A stretch of DNA of 37,753 bases. Origin: a virus. Below are positions 13,499 to 21,171 of this stretch, piece by piece (the stretch's first letter is position 1; each line of letters begins with the position of its first letter). The stretch is from IMG/VR virus record IMGVR_UViG_3300021959_000145, positions 1 through 37,753 of that record; one strand, written 5' to 3'. The notes beneath the pieces are model-generated. The model made no database searches and was not told the DNA's origin. It was given only the letters and a program-made list of their open reading frames with translations. The position numbers were made by a program, and so were the translations under genes.

Positions 13499-13499
13499 C
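13486..13499. promoter_or_regulatory. 14-bp palindrome over the accessory promoter
   Basis: GTTGATATATCAAC is a perfect palindrome covering the -35 of the accessory promoter. It overlaps the first arm of the adjacent TCAAC-N5-GTTGA dyad, so the half-sites GTTGA, TCAAC and GTTGA follow each other at roughly one-turn spacing. Confidence 0.6.
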
Positions 13500-13509
13500 C
13501 AACGGTTGA
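13495..13509. promoter_or_regulatory. Dyad operator candidate TCAAC-N5-GTTGA (site 3)
   Basis: TCAAC-CAACG-GTTGA has exactly the same arms and spacing as site 1 at 4561. It lies in the 209-base control region between the leftward accessory operon and the rightward terminase genes. Its right arm also forms part of a consensus TTGACA (13506-13511), but I could not find a matching -10 at normal spacing for a rightward late promoter. Confidence 0.6.
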
Positions 13510-13619
13510 CATTTAGCAGGGAGATTCGGTTTTTATGATATAAATCAACGGGTTGGCGCTGGCACCGATACCGCTGCGCTGGCATAATCACGGCACATTT
13601 ACACGCTTACGAGGCATAG

Positions 13620-14015
13620 ATGGCACGACTACCGGTAGACATAGATATAGAACAAGTGCGACAGCTTGCTGCGCAGGGAATGAGCGAAATCCAAATAGCT
13701 CAATCGTTAGGCGTTAGCCCGTCAACCATCGATAGACGAAAGCGTGATGATCCTGATGGTTTTGGGTGCGCCATAAGAGAGGGACGCGCCGCGGGTATTA
13801 AAGCGGTTACATCGAGCTTATTCCAAGCCGCTACCGACCCCGACAGGCCCAACGTGGCGGCGGCGCAGTTCTACCTTAAGAACCGGGATCGAGCGAACTG
13901 GTCCGACCGGCAAGAACACGATGTGACGGGCCACATAAGCCACGACCACGATCACAACGTACAACGTGCAATGCAAACGCTCATCGACAACGGGGTTGAT
14001 CCTGCAAGCCTTTAA
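13620..14015 (+). CDS. Terminase small subunit
   Basis: A 131-residue DNA-binding protein, first gene of the late block. The N terminus is a helix-turn-helix (VRQLAAQGMSEIQIAQSLGV, then SPSTIDRRKRDDPDGF). The middle carries AIREGRAAGIKAVTSSLFQA and AAQFYLKNRDRANWSDRQEH, the stretch typical of small terminase subunits that recognise phage DNA and recruit the large subunit. GAGG lies six to seven bases before the ATG. The large subunit follows after a gap of about 260 bases. Confidence 0.85.
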   Translation: MARLPVDIDIEQVRQLAAQGMSEIQIAQSLGVSPSTIDRRKRDDPDGFGCAIREGRAAGIKAVTSSLFQAATDPDRPNVAAAQFYLKNRDRANWSDRQEHDVTGHISHDHDHNVQRAMQTLIDNGVDPASL

Positions 14016-14276
14016 CGTTGTGTCGGATGCGGCATCAACCGCAACGCGATGTAGGGTAAGGGCTGGCGGTCCATCTGGTACAGCTATCGGCGCACTGGTG
14101 ACTTTAGGCGGGTGCGGATGCACCCATTCATCCCGTATCGCCATTGCAGAATCGTTAGGTATCGGCACCCATACATCTCTTAAAACCTTAACGCAGTCGT
14201 TAGGCTTCGCAAAATTGGGACTCCGGTGGGGGCGGGTACGGGGCCATATGCTGAGATACATACTTGGGACGGTTTT
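14016..14276 (+). other. Gap between terminase subunits, possible small frame
   Basis: A 261-base stretch between the two terminase genes. One plus-strand frame stays open from within the small-subunit gene to 14289. It contains a hydrophobic segment ending in LGGC (GTAIGALVTLGGCGCTHS), which superficially resembles a lipoprotein signal, but there is no SD and no good start. The opposite strand is also open from 14312 to 13818. I cannot decide whether anything here is translated; codon patterns favour neither frame clearly. Confidence 0.3.
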
Positions 14277-15767
14277 ATGGCGGAAGTGACTTCGCAAAAA
14301 GATGGTTCGCAAAAAGGGACTCCGGTATTAACAGAGGCCCAGCAAGAGAAAGCGGAAGAACTGGCGCAAGCGATTGAACTGGTAAAACAGCACAGACGCG
14401 AGAACCGCATGTCGTTTTTCAAACCGTACCCGTGGCAAGCTGATTTCTACAAATCCGGTAAGACTAACAAGCAGCGTCTTCTCATGGCTGCAAACCGTGT
14501 CGGCAAAACTGCGTCTATGGCGTTGGAGGTTGCGTTTCACCTCACAGGCGAATATCCAGAATGGTGGGAAGGCGTAGAGTTCAAACGCCCCGTAAACCTT
14601 TGGAGCCTGGGAGTTTCTGGAGAGCAGTTACGCGATGTGTTGGTCAAAGAGCTATTCGGTGCCTACCTTGGTGACGGAAAGTTTGACGGCTCTGGATTGA
14701 TTCCGCAAAAGCTGGTGTACCAAGTGACCCCTGCTATGGGTACGCCAAGGCTCCCAAGGGACGTTGCAGTGAGACACGCCAGAGGCAACACAAGCACGGT
14801 CAGTTTTAAGAGCTACACGCAGGGCCAGCATGTCTTGATGGGGTCGAGCCAAGACTTCATCTGGATCGACGAAGAGCCTGTTGACCCCACTATTTATCCG
14901 CAGTGCCTAACTCGCACAGCCACTGGCAACGATGGCAAGGGTGGATATGTGGTGATGACGTTCACGCCAGAGAATGGTGTGACTGAGTTGGTGTCCCAGT
15001 TTATGGACAACCGTGCTAAGGGGCAGCATCTGGCAAACGCCACATGGGAAGATGCAACGCACTTGGACAAGGATACAAAGGAGCAGTTACTGGCTGCAAT
15101 TCCTGAATATCAACGGGATATGCGGAGTAAGGGCATACCCGTTTTGGGTGAAGGCATGGTGTTCCCGATAGCGGAAGAGGCTGTGAAGTGCGAACCGTTT
15201 GAGATACCGCCTCACTATAAGAAACTGGCTGCAATAGACTTTGGTATCACGCACCCAACCACTGTTGTTTGGACAGCCTACAACGCGGACACGGATACGA
15301 TATACGTTTATGACGTTTACAAAAAAGCCGACGAGGTTCCAGCGATACACGCAGCGGTAATCAAGTCCAGAGGTAAAGATATCCCCGTCATTTACCCCCA
15401 TGACGGAGATTCGACGGAGAAGGGCAGCGGCAAGACCTTGGCTGAAATGTATTTAGAGTCGGGGGTGTTAATGATTGGCAAATTTACCAACCCAGATGGC
15501 ACAAACTACGTCGAACCCGCCCTTATGGAAATGTTAGAACGTTTTCGCACAGGCCGATTGAAGGTTTTCAATAACTTGTTACCTTGGTTTGAAGAATTTA
15601 GAAGGTACCACCGCAAAAAAGGCAAGATTCACAAAGAGTTTGATGACCTTATGGACGCGACACGCTATTCCGCAATAAGTGTGACTCGTTTTGGTCAAAA
15701 TCGAGCAGAGCGTGAGAATGTCGGCACACGAACAGGAGCTTATACAAGCCATGATTACGACTATTGA
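14277..15767 (+). CDS. terL: Terminase large subunit
   Basis: A 496-residue packaging ATPase-nuclease. ATPase: Walker A AANRVGKT (residues 71-78) after the adenine-binding FKPYPWQADFY, and Walker B DFIWIDEEP (Asp198, Glu199). The coupling-motif region (VVMTFTPENG) follows. Nuclease (RNase H-like): AIDFG (Asp321), HDGD (Asp376, Asp378) and DDLMDATRYS (Asp456-Asp460). All catalytic residues seem present. ATG 14277 was chosen over a GTG at 14226 that would add a Gly-rich lead. Its end overlaps the portal gene by 17-50 bases. It drives DNA into the prohead through the portal. Confidence 0.95.
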   Translation: MAEVTSQKDGSQKGTPVLTEAQQEKAEELAQAIELVKQHRRENRMSFFKPYPWQADFYKSGKTNKQRLLMAANRVGKTASMALEVAFHLTGEYPEWWEGVEFKRPVNLWSLGVSGEQLRDVLVKELFGAYLGDGKFDGSGLIPQKLVYQVTPAMGTPRLPRDVAVRHARGNTSTVSFKSYTQGQHVLMGSSQDFIWIDEEPVDPTIYPQCLTRTATGNDGKGGYVVMTFTPENGVTELVSQFMDNRAKGQHLANATWEDATHLDKDTKEQLLAAIPEYQRDMRSKGIPVLGEGMVFPIAEEAVKCEPFEIPPHYKKLAAIDFGITHPTTVVWTAYNADTDTIYVYDVYKKADEVPAIHAAVIKSRGKDIPVIYPHDGDSTEKGSGKTLAEMYLESGVLMIGKFTNPDGTNYVEPALMEMLERFRTGRLKVFNNLLPWFEEFRRYHRKKGKIHKEFDDLMDATRYSAISVTRFGQNRAERENVGTRTGAYTSHDYDY

Positions 15768-17841
15768 TGAAAACGAACTGCTGAGTACGCTTGAGCAGAA
15801 TATTGACAGTGCAGACACCTACGCTAACAGCGAGGTTGGTGAGCAAAGGGATAAAGGTCATCGATACTATTACGGTGAACCTATGGGTAACGAGATCCGT
15901 GGTCGGAGCCAGCACGTTTCAATGGATGTGTTCGACGCGGTCGAAGGGGTTAAAGCGTTATTGCTTGAAACTTTCTCAAGCGACAAAAACATTTGTCGCT
16001 TTGACGCTCAATCGCCCGAAGATGTAATGGGCGCACGCATGGCAACATCATGGGTCAATTATAATTTCTACAGACAAAATGACGGGATGAGAATTCTTTC
16101 GTCAGTTATCCACGATGCGCTTATTGCGAAAACGGGGATCGTGAAAAGGTACTACAAGGACGATTATCGTTACGAAACGATGGAGTTTGAAGGCATTACC
16201 GAGGCTGAGTTTAATGTGATGATGTCTGACCCGTCTATGACACCTATGGAAGTTGTTGAGGAGATGGTTTCTACAATAGACCAGCAAACAGGTGTTGAGT
16301 ACGCGGAGATGTCTATCTCAGGCACTGCTCACAAACGCATAGACACCAGTAAGGTGTGCGTTGAGACGGTAGAGCCAGAAGACTTCTTGATTAGCCCACG
16401 GGCCAAGGACATAGAGACAAGCGACTTTTGCAGCCACCGCATGGCTAGGACTCGCGGTGAGCTTCTAGCGGAAGGGTTTGAACAGTCTGTTGTAGATCGT
16501 CTTGATGAAGAAGAAATGTTGAAGGAGGACGGCTCGTTAGGGCGGGACTCTGTAGACAGTTTCCGAAAAGACTCAACAGGGATAAACGACTCTAAGGACA
16601 GAGAGTACGTCACGCTGTACGAGTCCTACATTAAGAAGTACGACGAAGAGATCAACGCCTGTGTCTACTATAAGGTCATACACAGCCGACGAGTAATGTT
16701 AGACGTTGAGTTGGTTAGTGAGATGCCGTTCCGCAGCTTCTGCCCATTCCCGTTACCGCATCGCTTCTACGGCATGAGCCTTGCTGATGTTCTATGCGAC
16801 TTGCAGAAGACGCAGTCATCGTTAAAGCGCGGCGTGGTCGATCATTTGTTCTTAACTACAACAAGCCGTTGGGTAGCCAACTTATCGTTGGTTAAGAACC
16901 CACGCGACTTGCTAGACAACAGAGTTGGCGCAGTGATTGACGTTAACTCGCCAAATCCCGAATCAGTGGTCAGACCTCTTCCAACTCCGCAGCTAAACGG
17001 AAACGTTTATACAGCTATAGAGAATTTTGAGAAAGAGAAGGAGGCGCGTTCGGGGTCTAGCCGCATGAGCAGGGGCATGGACTCTACTGCTGTCAGCAAA
17101 CAAAACTCCAGTGATTTGATTAACACGTTTATGAACGCAAGTAATCGGCGTGTGATGATCATGGCGCGTAACTTAGCCGAGAACTTTCTAAAACCTTTAA
17201 TGCATGACCTGTACAGGCTTGCAGTTGAGTACGAAAAAGAAGAGAAGCTGTTACAGCTAGACGGGCAGTTTGTTCCGGTAAATCCTGCGTTCCTTGGTGA
17301 TCGAACTGAGATGACCGTTGCAGTTGCGCTAACGCCAGATGAGCAATCACAAGAAGCTCAGACGCTGTTGAGCTTGGACACCCAGTTCACATCAAACCCA
17401 CAAGACCCAACCCTTGGCGGTTTATATGGTCAGCAGCAGCGGCACGCGATGCTTAGTAGAGCGTTTGATCTTCTAAACATCAAAGACGCGGCTGCGTATC
17501 TGGCAGATCCAAACTCGCCAGAGTTTCAGCAGATGCAGCAACAGCAACAGCAGCAGCAGCAGGAAGAAGCGCAGCGCCAAGAGCAGATGCAGATGGAGCA
17601 AGTTGAGTTTCAAGCAGAAATGCTGCAACGGCAGGTTAGCGTTCAAGAAGGCCAGTTAGAGCTAGACATCTTGAAGGAGCAAAACCGTAGCGTAATAGAA
17701 CGCGACAAGCAGGAGCACCAAGAAGAGAACGAGGACTCTCGTTTGCTCATGGATGCAGAAAAGATGAAGCATCAGATGAAAATGGACGAAGCTGAACTGG
17801 TTCTTGAAAAAACGCAGAGCCGCAACGTGAGTATCGGCTAA
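15718..17841 (+). CDS. Portal protein
   Basis: About 707 residues, matching the large portal proteins of P22/SU10-like podoviruses. Visible signatures are KGHRYYYGEPMGNEIRGRSQ, the SWVNYNFYRQNDGMRILSSV segment, PEDFLISPRAKDIETSDFCS, and the clip/stem region PFRSFCPFPLPHRFYGMSLA. The C terminus is a helical barrel-like tail with nine consecutive Gln (residues about 610-620), followed by long charged helices. The start is uncertain: ATG 15718 has no clear SD, ATG 15751 has AGGAG twelve bases upstream, and both overlap terL. The dodecameric portal is the docking point of terminase, then of the adaptor and tail. Confidence 0.93.
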   Translation: MSAHEQELIQAMITTIDENELLSTLEQNIDSADTYANSEVGEQRDKGHRYYYGEPMGNEIRGRSQHVSMDVFDAVEGVKALLLETFSSDKNICRFDAQSPEDVMGARMATSWVNYNFYRQNDGMRILSSVIHDALIAKTGIVKRYYKDDYRYETMEFEGITEAEFNVMMSDPSMTPMEVVEEMVSTIDQQTGVEYAEMSISGTAHKRIDTSKVCVETVEPEDFLISPRAKDIETSDFCSHRMARTRGELLAEGFEQSVVDRLDEEEMLKEDGSLGRDSVDSFRKDSTGINDSKDREYVTLYESYIKKYDEEINACVYYKVIHSRRVMLDVELVSEMPFRSFCPFPLPHRFYGMSLADVLCDLQKTQSSLKRGVVDHLFLTTTSRWVANLSLVKNPRDLLDNRVGAVIDVNSPNPESVVRPLPTPQLNGNVYTAIENFEKEKEARSGSSRMSRGMDSTAVSKQNSSDLINTFMNASNRRVMIMARNLAENFLKPLMHDLYRLAVEYEKEEKLLQLDGQFVPVNPAFLGDRTEMTVAVALTPDEQSQEAQTLLSLDTQFTSNPQDPTLGGLYGQQQRHAMLSRAFDLLNIKDAAAYLADPNSPEFQQMQQQQQQQQQEEAQRQEQMQMEQVEFQAEMLQRQVSVQEGQLELDILKEQNRSVIERDKQEHQEENEDSRLLMDAEKMKHQMKMDEAELVLEKTQSRNVSIG

Positions 17842-18077
17842 TGAGTGACGTTTCTCGATTCAACAGCTTTATTAAGAAGGCCACTGACCAGAAGAAGTCT
17901 TCCCACAAGAACGTCAAGCAAGCCTTCAAAGAGTTTTCGGAGTACAGGGAGCAGCAGTCTGCTGCGACCCCTCCAGAAAAGAAACCTCGAAAGAGGAAAC
18001 CTAAGCCAAAGCAACCCGTAAAGGACTTTAATGATGAGCGACCTAGAAACGATGGAACTGAACGAAATACAAACTAA
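17841..18077 (+). CDS. Small basic head-region protein
   Basis: A 78-residue basic protein whose ATG overlaps the portal stop (TAATG). The sequence is Lys-rich (IKKATDQKKSSHKNVKQAF; KKPRKRKPKPKQPVKDF), with a Pro/Lys-rich, probably disordered tail. It may be a nucleic-acid-binding head component or a short assembly factor. It overlaps the next gene by 47 bases in another frame, which is long for this genome but within the disordered tail. Unknown family. Confidence 0.62.
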   Translation: MSDVSRFNSFIKKATDQKKSSHKNVKQAFKEFSEYREQQSAATPPEKKPRKRKPKPKQPVKDFNDERPRNDGTERNTN

Positions 18078-18297
18078 AGCAGATCAGGCTCAAAACCTGA
18101 TGAACTCGCAAGTTTTTAACGAAGCGTTCCAGATGATGAACCAGGGGATAGTAGATCAGATATTGCAAACTCCGGCTGAAGCACAAGAAGAGCGCGAAAG
18201 ACTCTACTCAATGTTTAAGTCTGGGCAGATGTTCGTTCAGCAATTTGCTCAATTAATCAACAACTTAGAGTTGCGTAAGCAACAAGATGGTGAGTAA
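18031..18297 (+). CDS. Small head-assembly region protein
   Basis: An 88-residue acidic helical protein (MSDLETMELNEIQTKADQAQ; ERERLYSMFKSGQMFVQQFA) starting at ATG ATG with AAGGAC just upstream. It lies between the portal and scaffold genes, a position where SU10-like and related podoviruses carry short unnamed head genes. It ends one base before the chosen scaffold start. No domain recognised. Confidence 0.68.
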   Translation: MMSDLETMELNEIQTKADQAQNLMNSQVFNEAFQMMNQGIVDQILQTPAEAQEERERLYSMFKSGQMFVQQFAQLINNLELRKQQDGE

Positions 18298-18298
18298 A

Positions 18299-19264
18299 AT
18301 GGCAGAAGTAGAAAACGAATCAGGAGAACAGACCCTAGAGGACTCTTCTGGTTCAAGCGAGATCGACAGATTAACCGCGCTCTTGGAATCCGAGTTGGAA
18401 CAACCCGAAGGTGAGGAAGAATCCGATCAAGAGGCTGACGAAGCCGAAACGGTAGACGCAGAGTTTGAAGAGGCACCAGAAGAAGAAGCCCCCGAAGATG
18501 AGGAGGTCGATAACGACCCAACCGATGATTCTGACGAGGACAAATCTGAAGAGATAAAGTTTGAGGTTGATGGCGAAAGCTTAACAGCCGAAGAACTGAA
18601 ACTTGGTTATCTCAGACAAAGCGACTACACAAAGAAGACGCAATTGGTAGCCGAGCAGCGGAAGGCTTTTGAAGCCCAAACCGAGCAGACCGAAGCGACC
18701 ATGAACGCCCTTCTATCTGCCGCTAACGCAGACATTTCACGCTTTCAAGGTGTGAATTGGGAAGCTGTAGCCGTAGAAAATCCTGATCAGTATAAGCAAG
18801 CTAAAGCTGCTTTTGAGCAAACTCAGTCCACCTACAACTATATACAGGCGCAGGCGACTCAGTTTCAGGAACAACAACAGCAACAGAACGAGAAAGCCCA
18901 CAAAGAAGCTGCGGCTGAAAGTCTGACTGTTTTGAAAACGAATATCCCCAACTGGAACAACAACCTTTACTACAAGATCGGGGATTTTGCTCAAAAAGAT
19001 TTAGGTGTGACAGGTGAAGAGTTTAATCAAATTACCGATCACCGAGTCATAACAGCGTTGTGGAAAGCGATGCAATTTGATCAGGCAAAACAGGTTACGG
19101 CTAAAAAGAAAATTAAGCCGTCACCAACTAAAACTTTGTCAGGTGGCAAAGCGGATTCTAGCAAAGCGGTTCAGTCCGAAAGCTCTCGTAAAACGCGAGA
19201 ACGATTAAGAAAGTCCGGTACGTTAGACGATGCGGCTGCTGCCCTTTTGAATAGGATTAAATAA
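18299..19264 (+). CDS. Scaffolding protein
   Basis: About 321 residues, highly acidic at the N terminus (EEEAPEDEEVDNDPTDDSDE around residues 60-85) and helical and Gln-rich in the middle (FQEQQQQQNEKAHKEAAAES). The basic C terminus reads KKKIKPSPTKTLSGGK and ends RKSGTLDDAAAALLNRIK. An acidic body with a basic C-terminal capsid-binding helix is characteristic of scaffolding proteins. The segment EIKFEVDGESLTAEELKLGY is a familiar scaffold motif in these phages. ATG 18299 follows GGTGAG and the previous stop; an in-frame ATG at 18287 is an alternative. The major capsid gene follows immediately. Confidence 0.85.
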   Translation: MAEVENESGEQTLEDSSGSSEIDRLTALLESELEQPEGEEESDQEADEAETVDAEFEEAPEEEAPEDEEVDNDPTDDSDEDKSEEIKFEVDGESLTAEELKLGYLRQSDYTKKTQLVAEQRKAFEAQTEQTEATMNALLSAANADISRFQGVNWEAVAVENPDQYKQAKAAFEQTQSTYNYIQAQATQFQEQQQQQNEKAHKEAAAESLTVLKTNIPNWNNNLYYKIGDFAQKDLGVTGEEFNQITDHRVITALWKAMQFDQAKQVTAKKKIKPSPTKTLSGGKADSSKAVQSESSRKTRERLRKSGTLDDAAAALLNRIK

Positions 19265-19265
19265 A

Positions 19266-20165
19266 ATGCCAACAGTATCAGGCACCCTCAAAACTTTTGA
19301 TCAGGTCGGAAAGCGCGAAGACGTAGAAGACATCATTTACGATATCTCGCCAACAAACACACCAATGCTTTCTAGCATCGGCTCTTCAACTGCGTCAGCT
19401 ACTCTGCACCAATGGCTCCAAGACGAATTGGCTGCTGTGGCGGCGAATGCAAAAGTCGAAGGTTCCGATGCGGGTACAGCCTCTACGATCACTCAGACCG
19501 TAAAGACTGCTAACACGCAAATCTTTGACAAGGTAGTTCAGGTTTCTGGCACCGCAGAAGCGGTAGGCACCTATGGTCGCACCAGCGATCTAGCATACGC
19601 TATCGCTAAAGCCGGTAAGGAAATCAAGCGCGACATCGAGCACAGCTTCGTAGGCGCTGGACAAGCTGGAACCGCTGGTAACGGCACAACTGCGCGTCAG
19701 TTAACTTCTGCTGCGAACCAGATCGCTTCTGCAACGACTAACACCGCTGGCTCGAATCGAGCACTCAGCGAAGCATTGCTGTTAGACGTTTTGCAAAAGT
19801 GTTATGAAGAAGGCGGTGAGCCTAATCAGGTTCAAGTAACTCCTTCGCACTCTGTAACAGTTGCAGGTTTTGCTACAGCATCAGGCCGTCAGCGTGATTT
19901 CGCTACCGGAACTACTCTGGTGAACTCTGTGGACATAATTATAAGTCCATTCGGCCAGGTATCAGTCGTTCCTAACAGATTCCTCAATGCGAACACCGTG
20001 TTGGTTCTGGATACTGAGTATTGGTCACGCGCTGTACTTCGTCCGATGCAGACTGTTGTACTGGCTAAAACTGGTGACTCAGATCGAAGACAGATGCTTA
20101 CCGAACTAACCTTGGTTTGTGAAAACGACAAGGCAAGCGGCAAGATCGACGCGCTAACTGCGTAA
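19266..20165 (+). CDS. Major capsid protein (DUF5309/SU10-like HK97 fold)
   Basis: A 299-residue protein with the recognisable start FDQVGKREDVEDIIYDISPT, then NTPMLSSIGSS, the KTANTQIFDKVVQVSGTAEA segment, and AKAGKEIKRDIEHSFVG. The C-terminal half has SVDIIISPFGQVSVVPNRFL and LRPMQTVVLAKTGDSDRRQM. These are hallmarks of the DUF5309 capsid family of SU10-like and related podoviruses, with an expected HK97 fold. Length is typical (about 300). Two hairpins directly follow the stop codon. It is preceded by the scaffold gene and followed by neck genes. Confidence 0.93.
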   Translation: MPTVSGTLKTFDQVGKREDVEDIIYDISPTNTPMLSSIGSSTASATLHQWLQDELAAVAANAKVEGSDAGTASTITQTVKTANTQIFDKVVQVSGTAEAVGTYGRTSDLAYAIAKAGKEIKRDIEHSFVGAGQAGTAGNGTTARQLTSAANQIASATTNTAGSNRALSEALLLDVLQKCYEEGGEPNQVQVTPSHSVTVAGFATASGRQRDFATGTTLVNSVDIIISPFGQVSVVPNRFLNANTVLVLDTEYWSRAVLRPMQTVVLAKTGDSDRRQMLTELTLVCENDKASGKIDALTA

Positions 20166-20170
20166 AGTTT

Positions 20171-20213
20171 GCTCACTCCTCCCCTGAGCAAGTCTCCCCC
20201 TTCGGGGGGAGAC
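20171..20213 (+). terminator. Tandem hairpins after the capsid gene, possible attenuator
   Basis: GCTCA/TGAGC (20171-20175, 20185-20189) is followed by a very stable 9-bp stem GTCTCCCCC/GGGGGAGAC with a TTCG tetraloop (20192-20213). The U tract expected of an intrinsic terminator is missing (next bases ACACCCTTTG). It may act as an mRNA 3'-end stabiliser or partial terminator that raises capsid over tail expression. Confidence 0.7.
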
Positions 20214-20271
20214 ACCCTTTGCTGCGCCTGCAATTACAACCCACAAGAGTTAAAACCACACAGGGTTATAT

Positions 20272-20571
20272 ATGTCTGATTTAAAATCCCACATAGTTCA
20301 CGACAAGATGGAAGACAAGTTGCATGTAGCGCACACGCAAGATGTCTCACCGATTATTTCCCAAAACATTCGGGACGCAAACGAAGTAGATAAGCACGCT
20401 AAGTGGGGGGACACAGCTAGAGTAGCGTCTATACCCGCCGTGGTTGTTATGGAGTGGATGAAAGAAGGGATCAATATGATGGCCCCAACTTACGAAGACC
20501 AGCAGAAAATAAAGAAAAAGCTGAACTCGCCTGAGTACGCATATTTAAGAACTAGAGGCGGCAGACTATGA
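20272..20571 (+). CDS. Small neck-region structural protein
   Basis: A 99-residue protein between the capsid and adaptor genes (MSDLKSHIVHDKMEDKLHVA; VVVMEWMKEGINMMAP; ending YAYLRTRGGRL). Genes of this size and position are conserved in SU10-like genomes next to the capsid gene, usually unnamed. Its stop overlaps the adaptor start by four bases (ATGA). The role is likely in head completion or decoration, inferred only from position. Confidence 0.72.
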   Translation: MSDLKSHIVHDKMEDKLHVAHTQDVSPIISQNIRDANEVDKHAKWGDTARVASIPAVVVMEWMKEGINMMAPTYEDQQKIKKKLNSPEYAYLRTRGGRL

Positions 20572-21170
20572 GTCTCACTACATATGACGGATTGAAGCTC
20601 TCAGTGGCTGACTGGTTGAACAGAGAGGATTTGTCGTCTGTTATTCCTGATTTTATCGAGCTTGCCGAGAACAGAATATTCCATGAGCTTCGAGCACCCG
20701 TTAACGAGAAGACTATTGTTTTAACTTTGAGCGCCGACGGCTATGCGACTCTACCGTCTGATTTTTTAGAGGCCAAAGATGTTTTTTGGAACTATAACCC
20801 GCTTTCCCGCGTTCCCCTGACACAGATTCACAGCTACACCGAGCTCACAGGTGTCGCGCCAGAGGTTTTTGCCCGTGAGACTTTTCGTCTACGGTTTTAC
20901 CCAGTACCGACTGCCGAGGCCAGCGATGAGCTTCGGATGATTTACTACTTCGTAGCCGATAGATTGACCTCCAGTTCAAACAGTAATGTTGTGTTTGCCG
21001 CCGCGCCAGAGCTTTATCTCTACGGCACACTGGCGGAGGCGGCCCAGTATTTGGGCAGCGATGGCGCACGCTGGGAGGGAGGCTACCAAAACGCTATGGG
21101 CCGATTAATGCAGCACGCCAAAACTGCGGAGTTCGCTGGCGCAACCGCAATTACTCAAATGGGATACTAG
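20568..21170 (+). CDS. Head-tail adaptor protein (P22 gp4-like)
   Basis: A 200-residue protein with strong similarity in pattern to phage adaptor proteins: SVIPDFIELAENRIFHELRA, YATLPSDFLEAKDVFW, RLRFYPVP, LRMIYYFVADRLTSSSNSN and APELYLYGTLAEAAQYLG. This family forms the ring between the portal and the tail nozzle in podoviruses. It starts in the stop codon of the upstream gene and is followed one base later by the long tail fibre gene. Confidence 0.9.
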   Translation: MSLTTYDGLKLSVADWLNREDLSSVIPDFIELAENRIFHELRAPVNEKTIVLTLSADGYATLPSDFLEAKDVFWNYNPLSRVPLTQIHSYTELTGVAPEVFARETFRLRFYPVPTAEASDELRMIYYFVADRLTSSSNSNVVFAAAPELYLYGTLAEAAQYLGSDGARWEGGYQNAMGRLMQHAKTAEFAGATAITQMGY

Positions 21171-21171
21171 T

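Noticed and set aside
13506-13540. Rightward late promoter using TTGACA 13506-13511 and TATGAT 13534-13539
   Set aside because: The 22-base spacer is too long for a sigma70 promoter; the late promoter remains unlocated.
13818-14312. Minus-strand frame opposite the terminase small subunit
   Set aside because: It covers most of a convincing plus-strand gene and has no SD or family resemblance.
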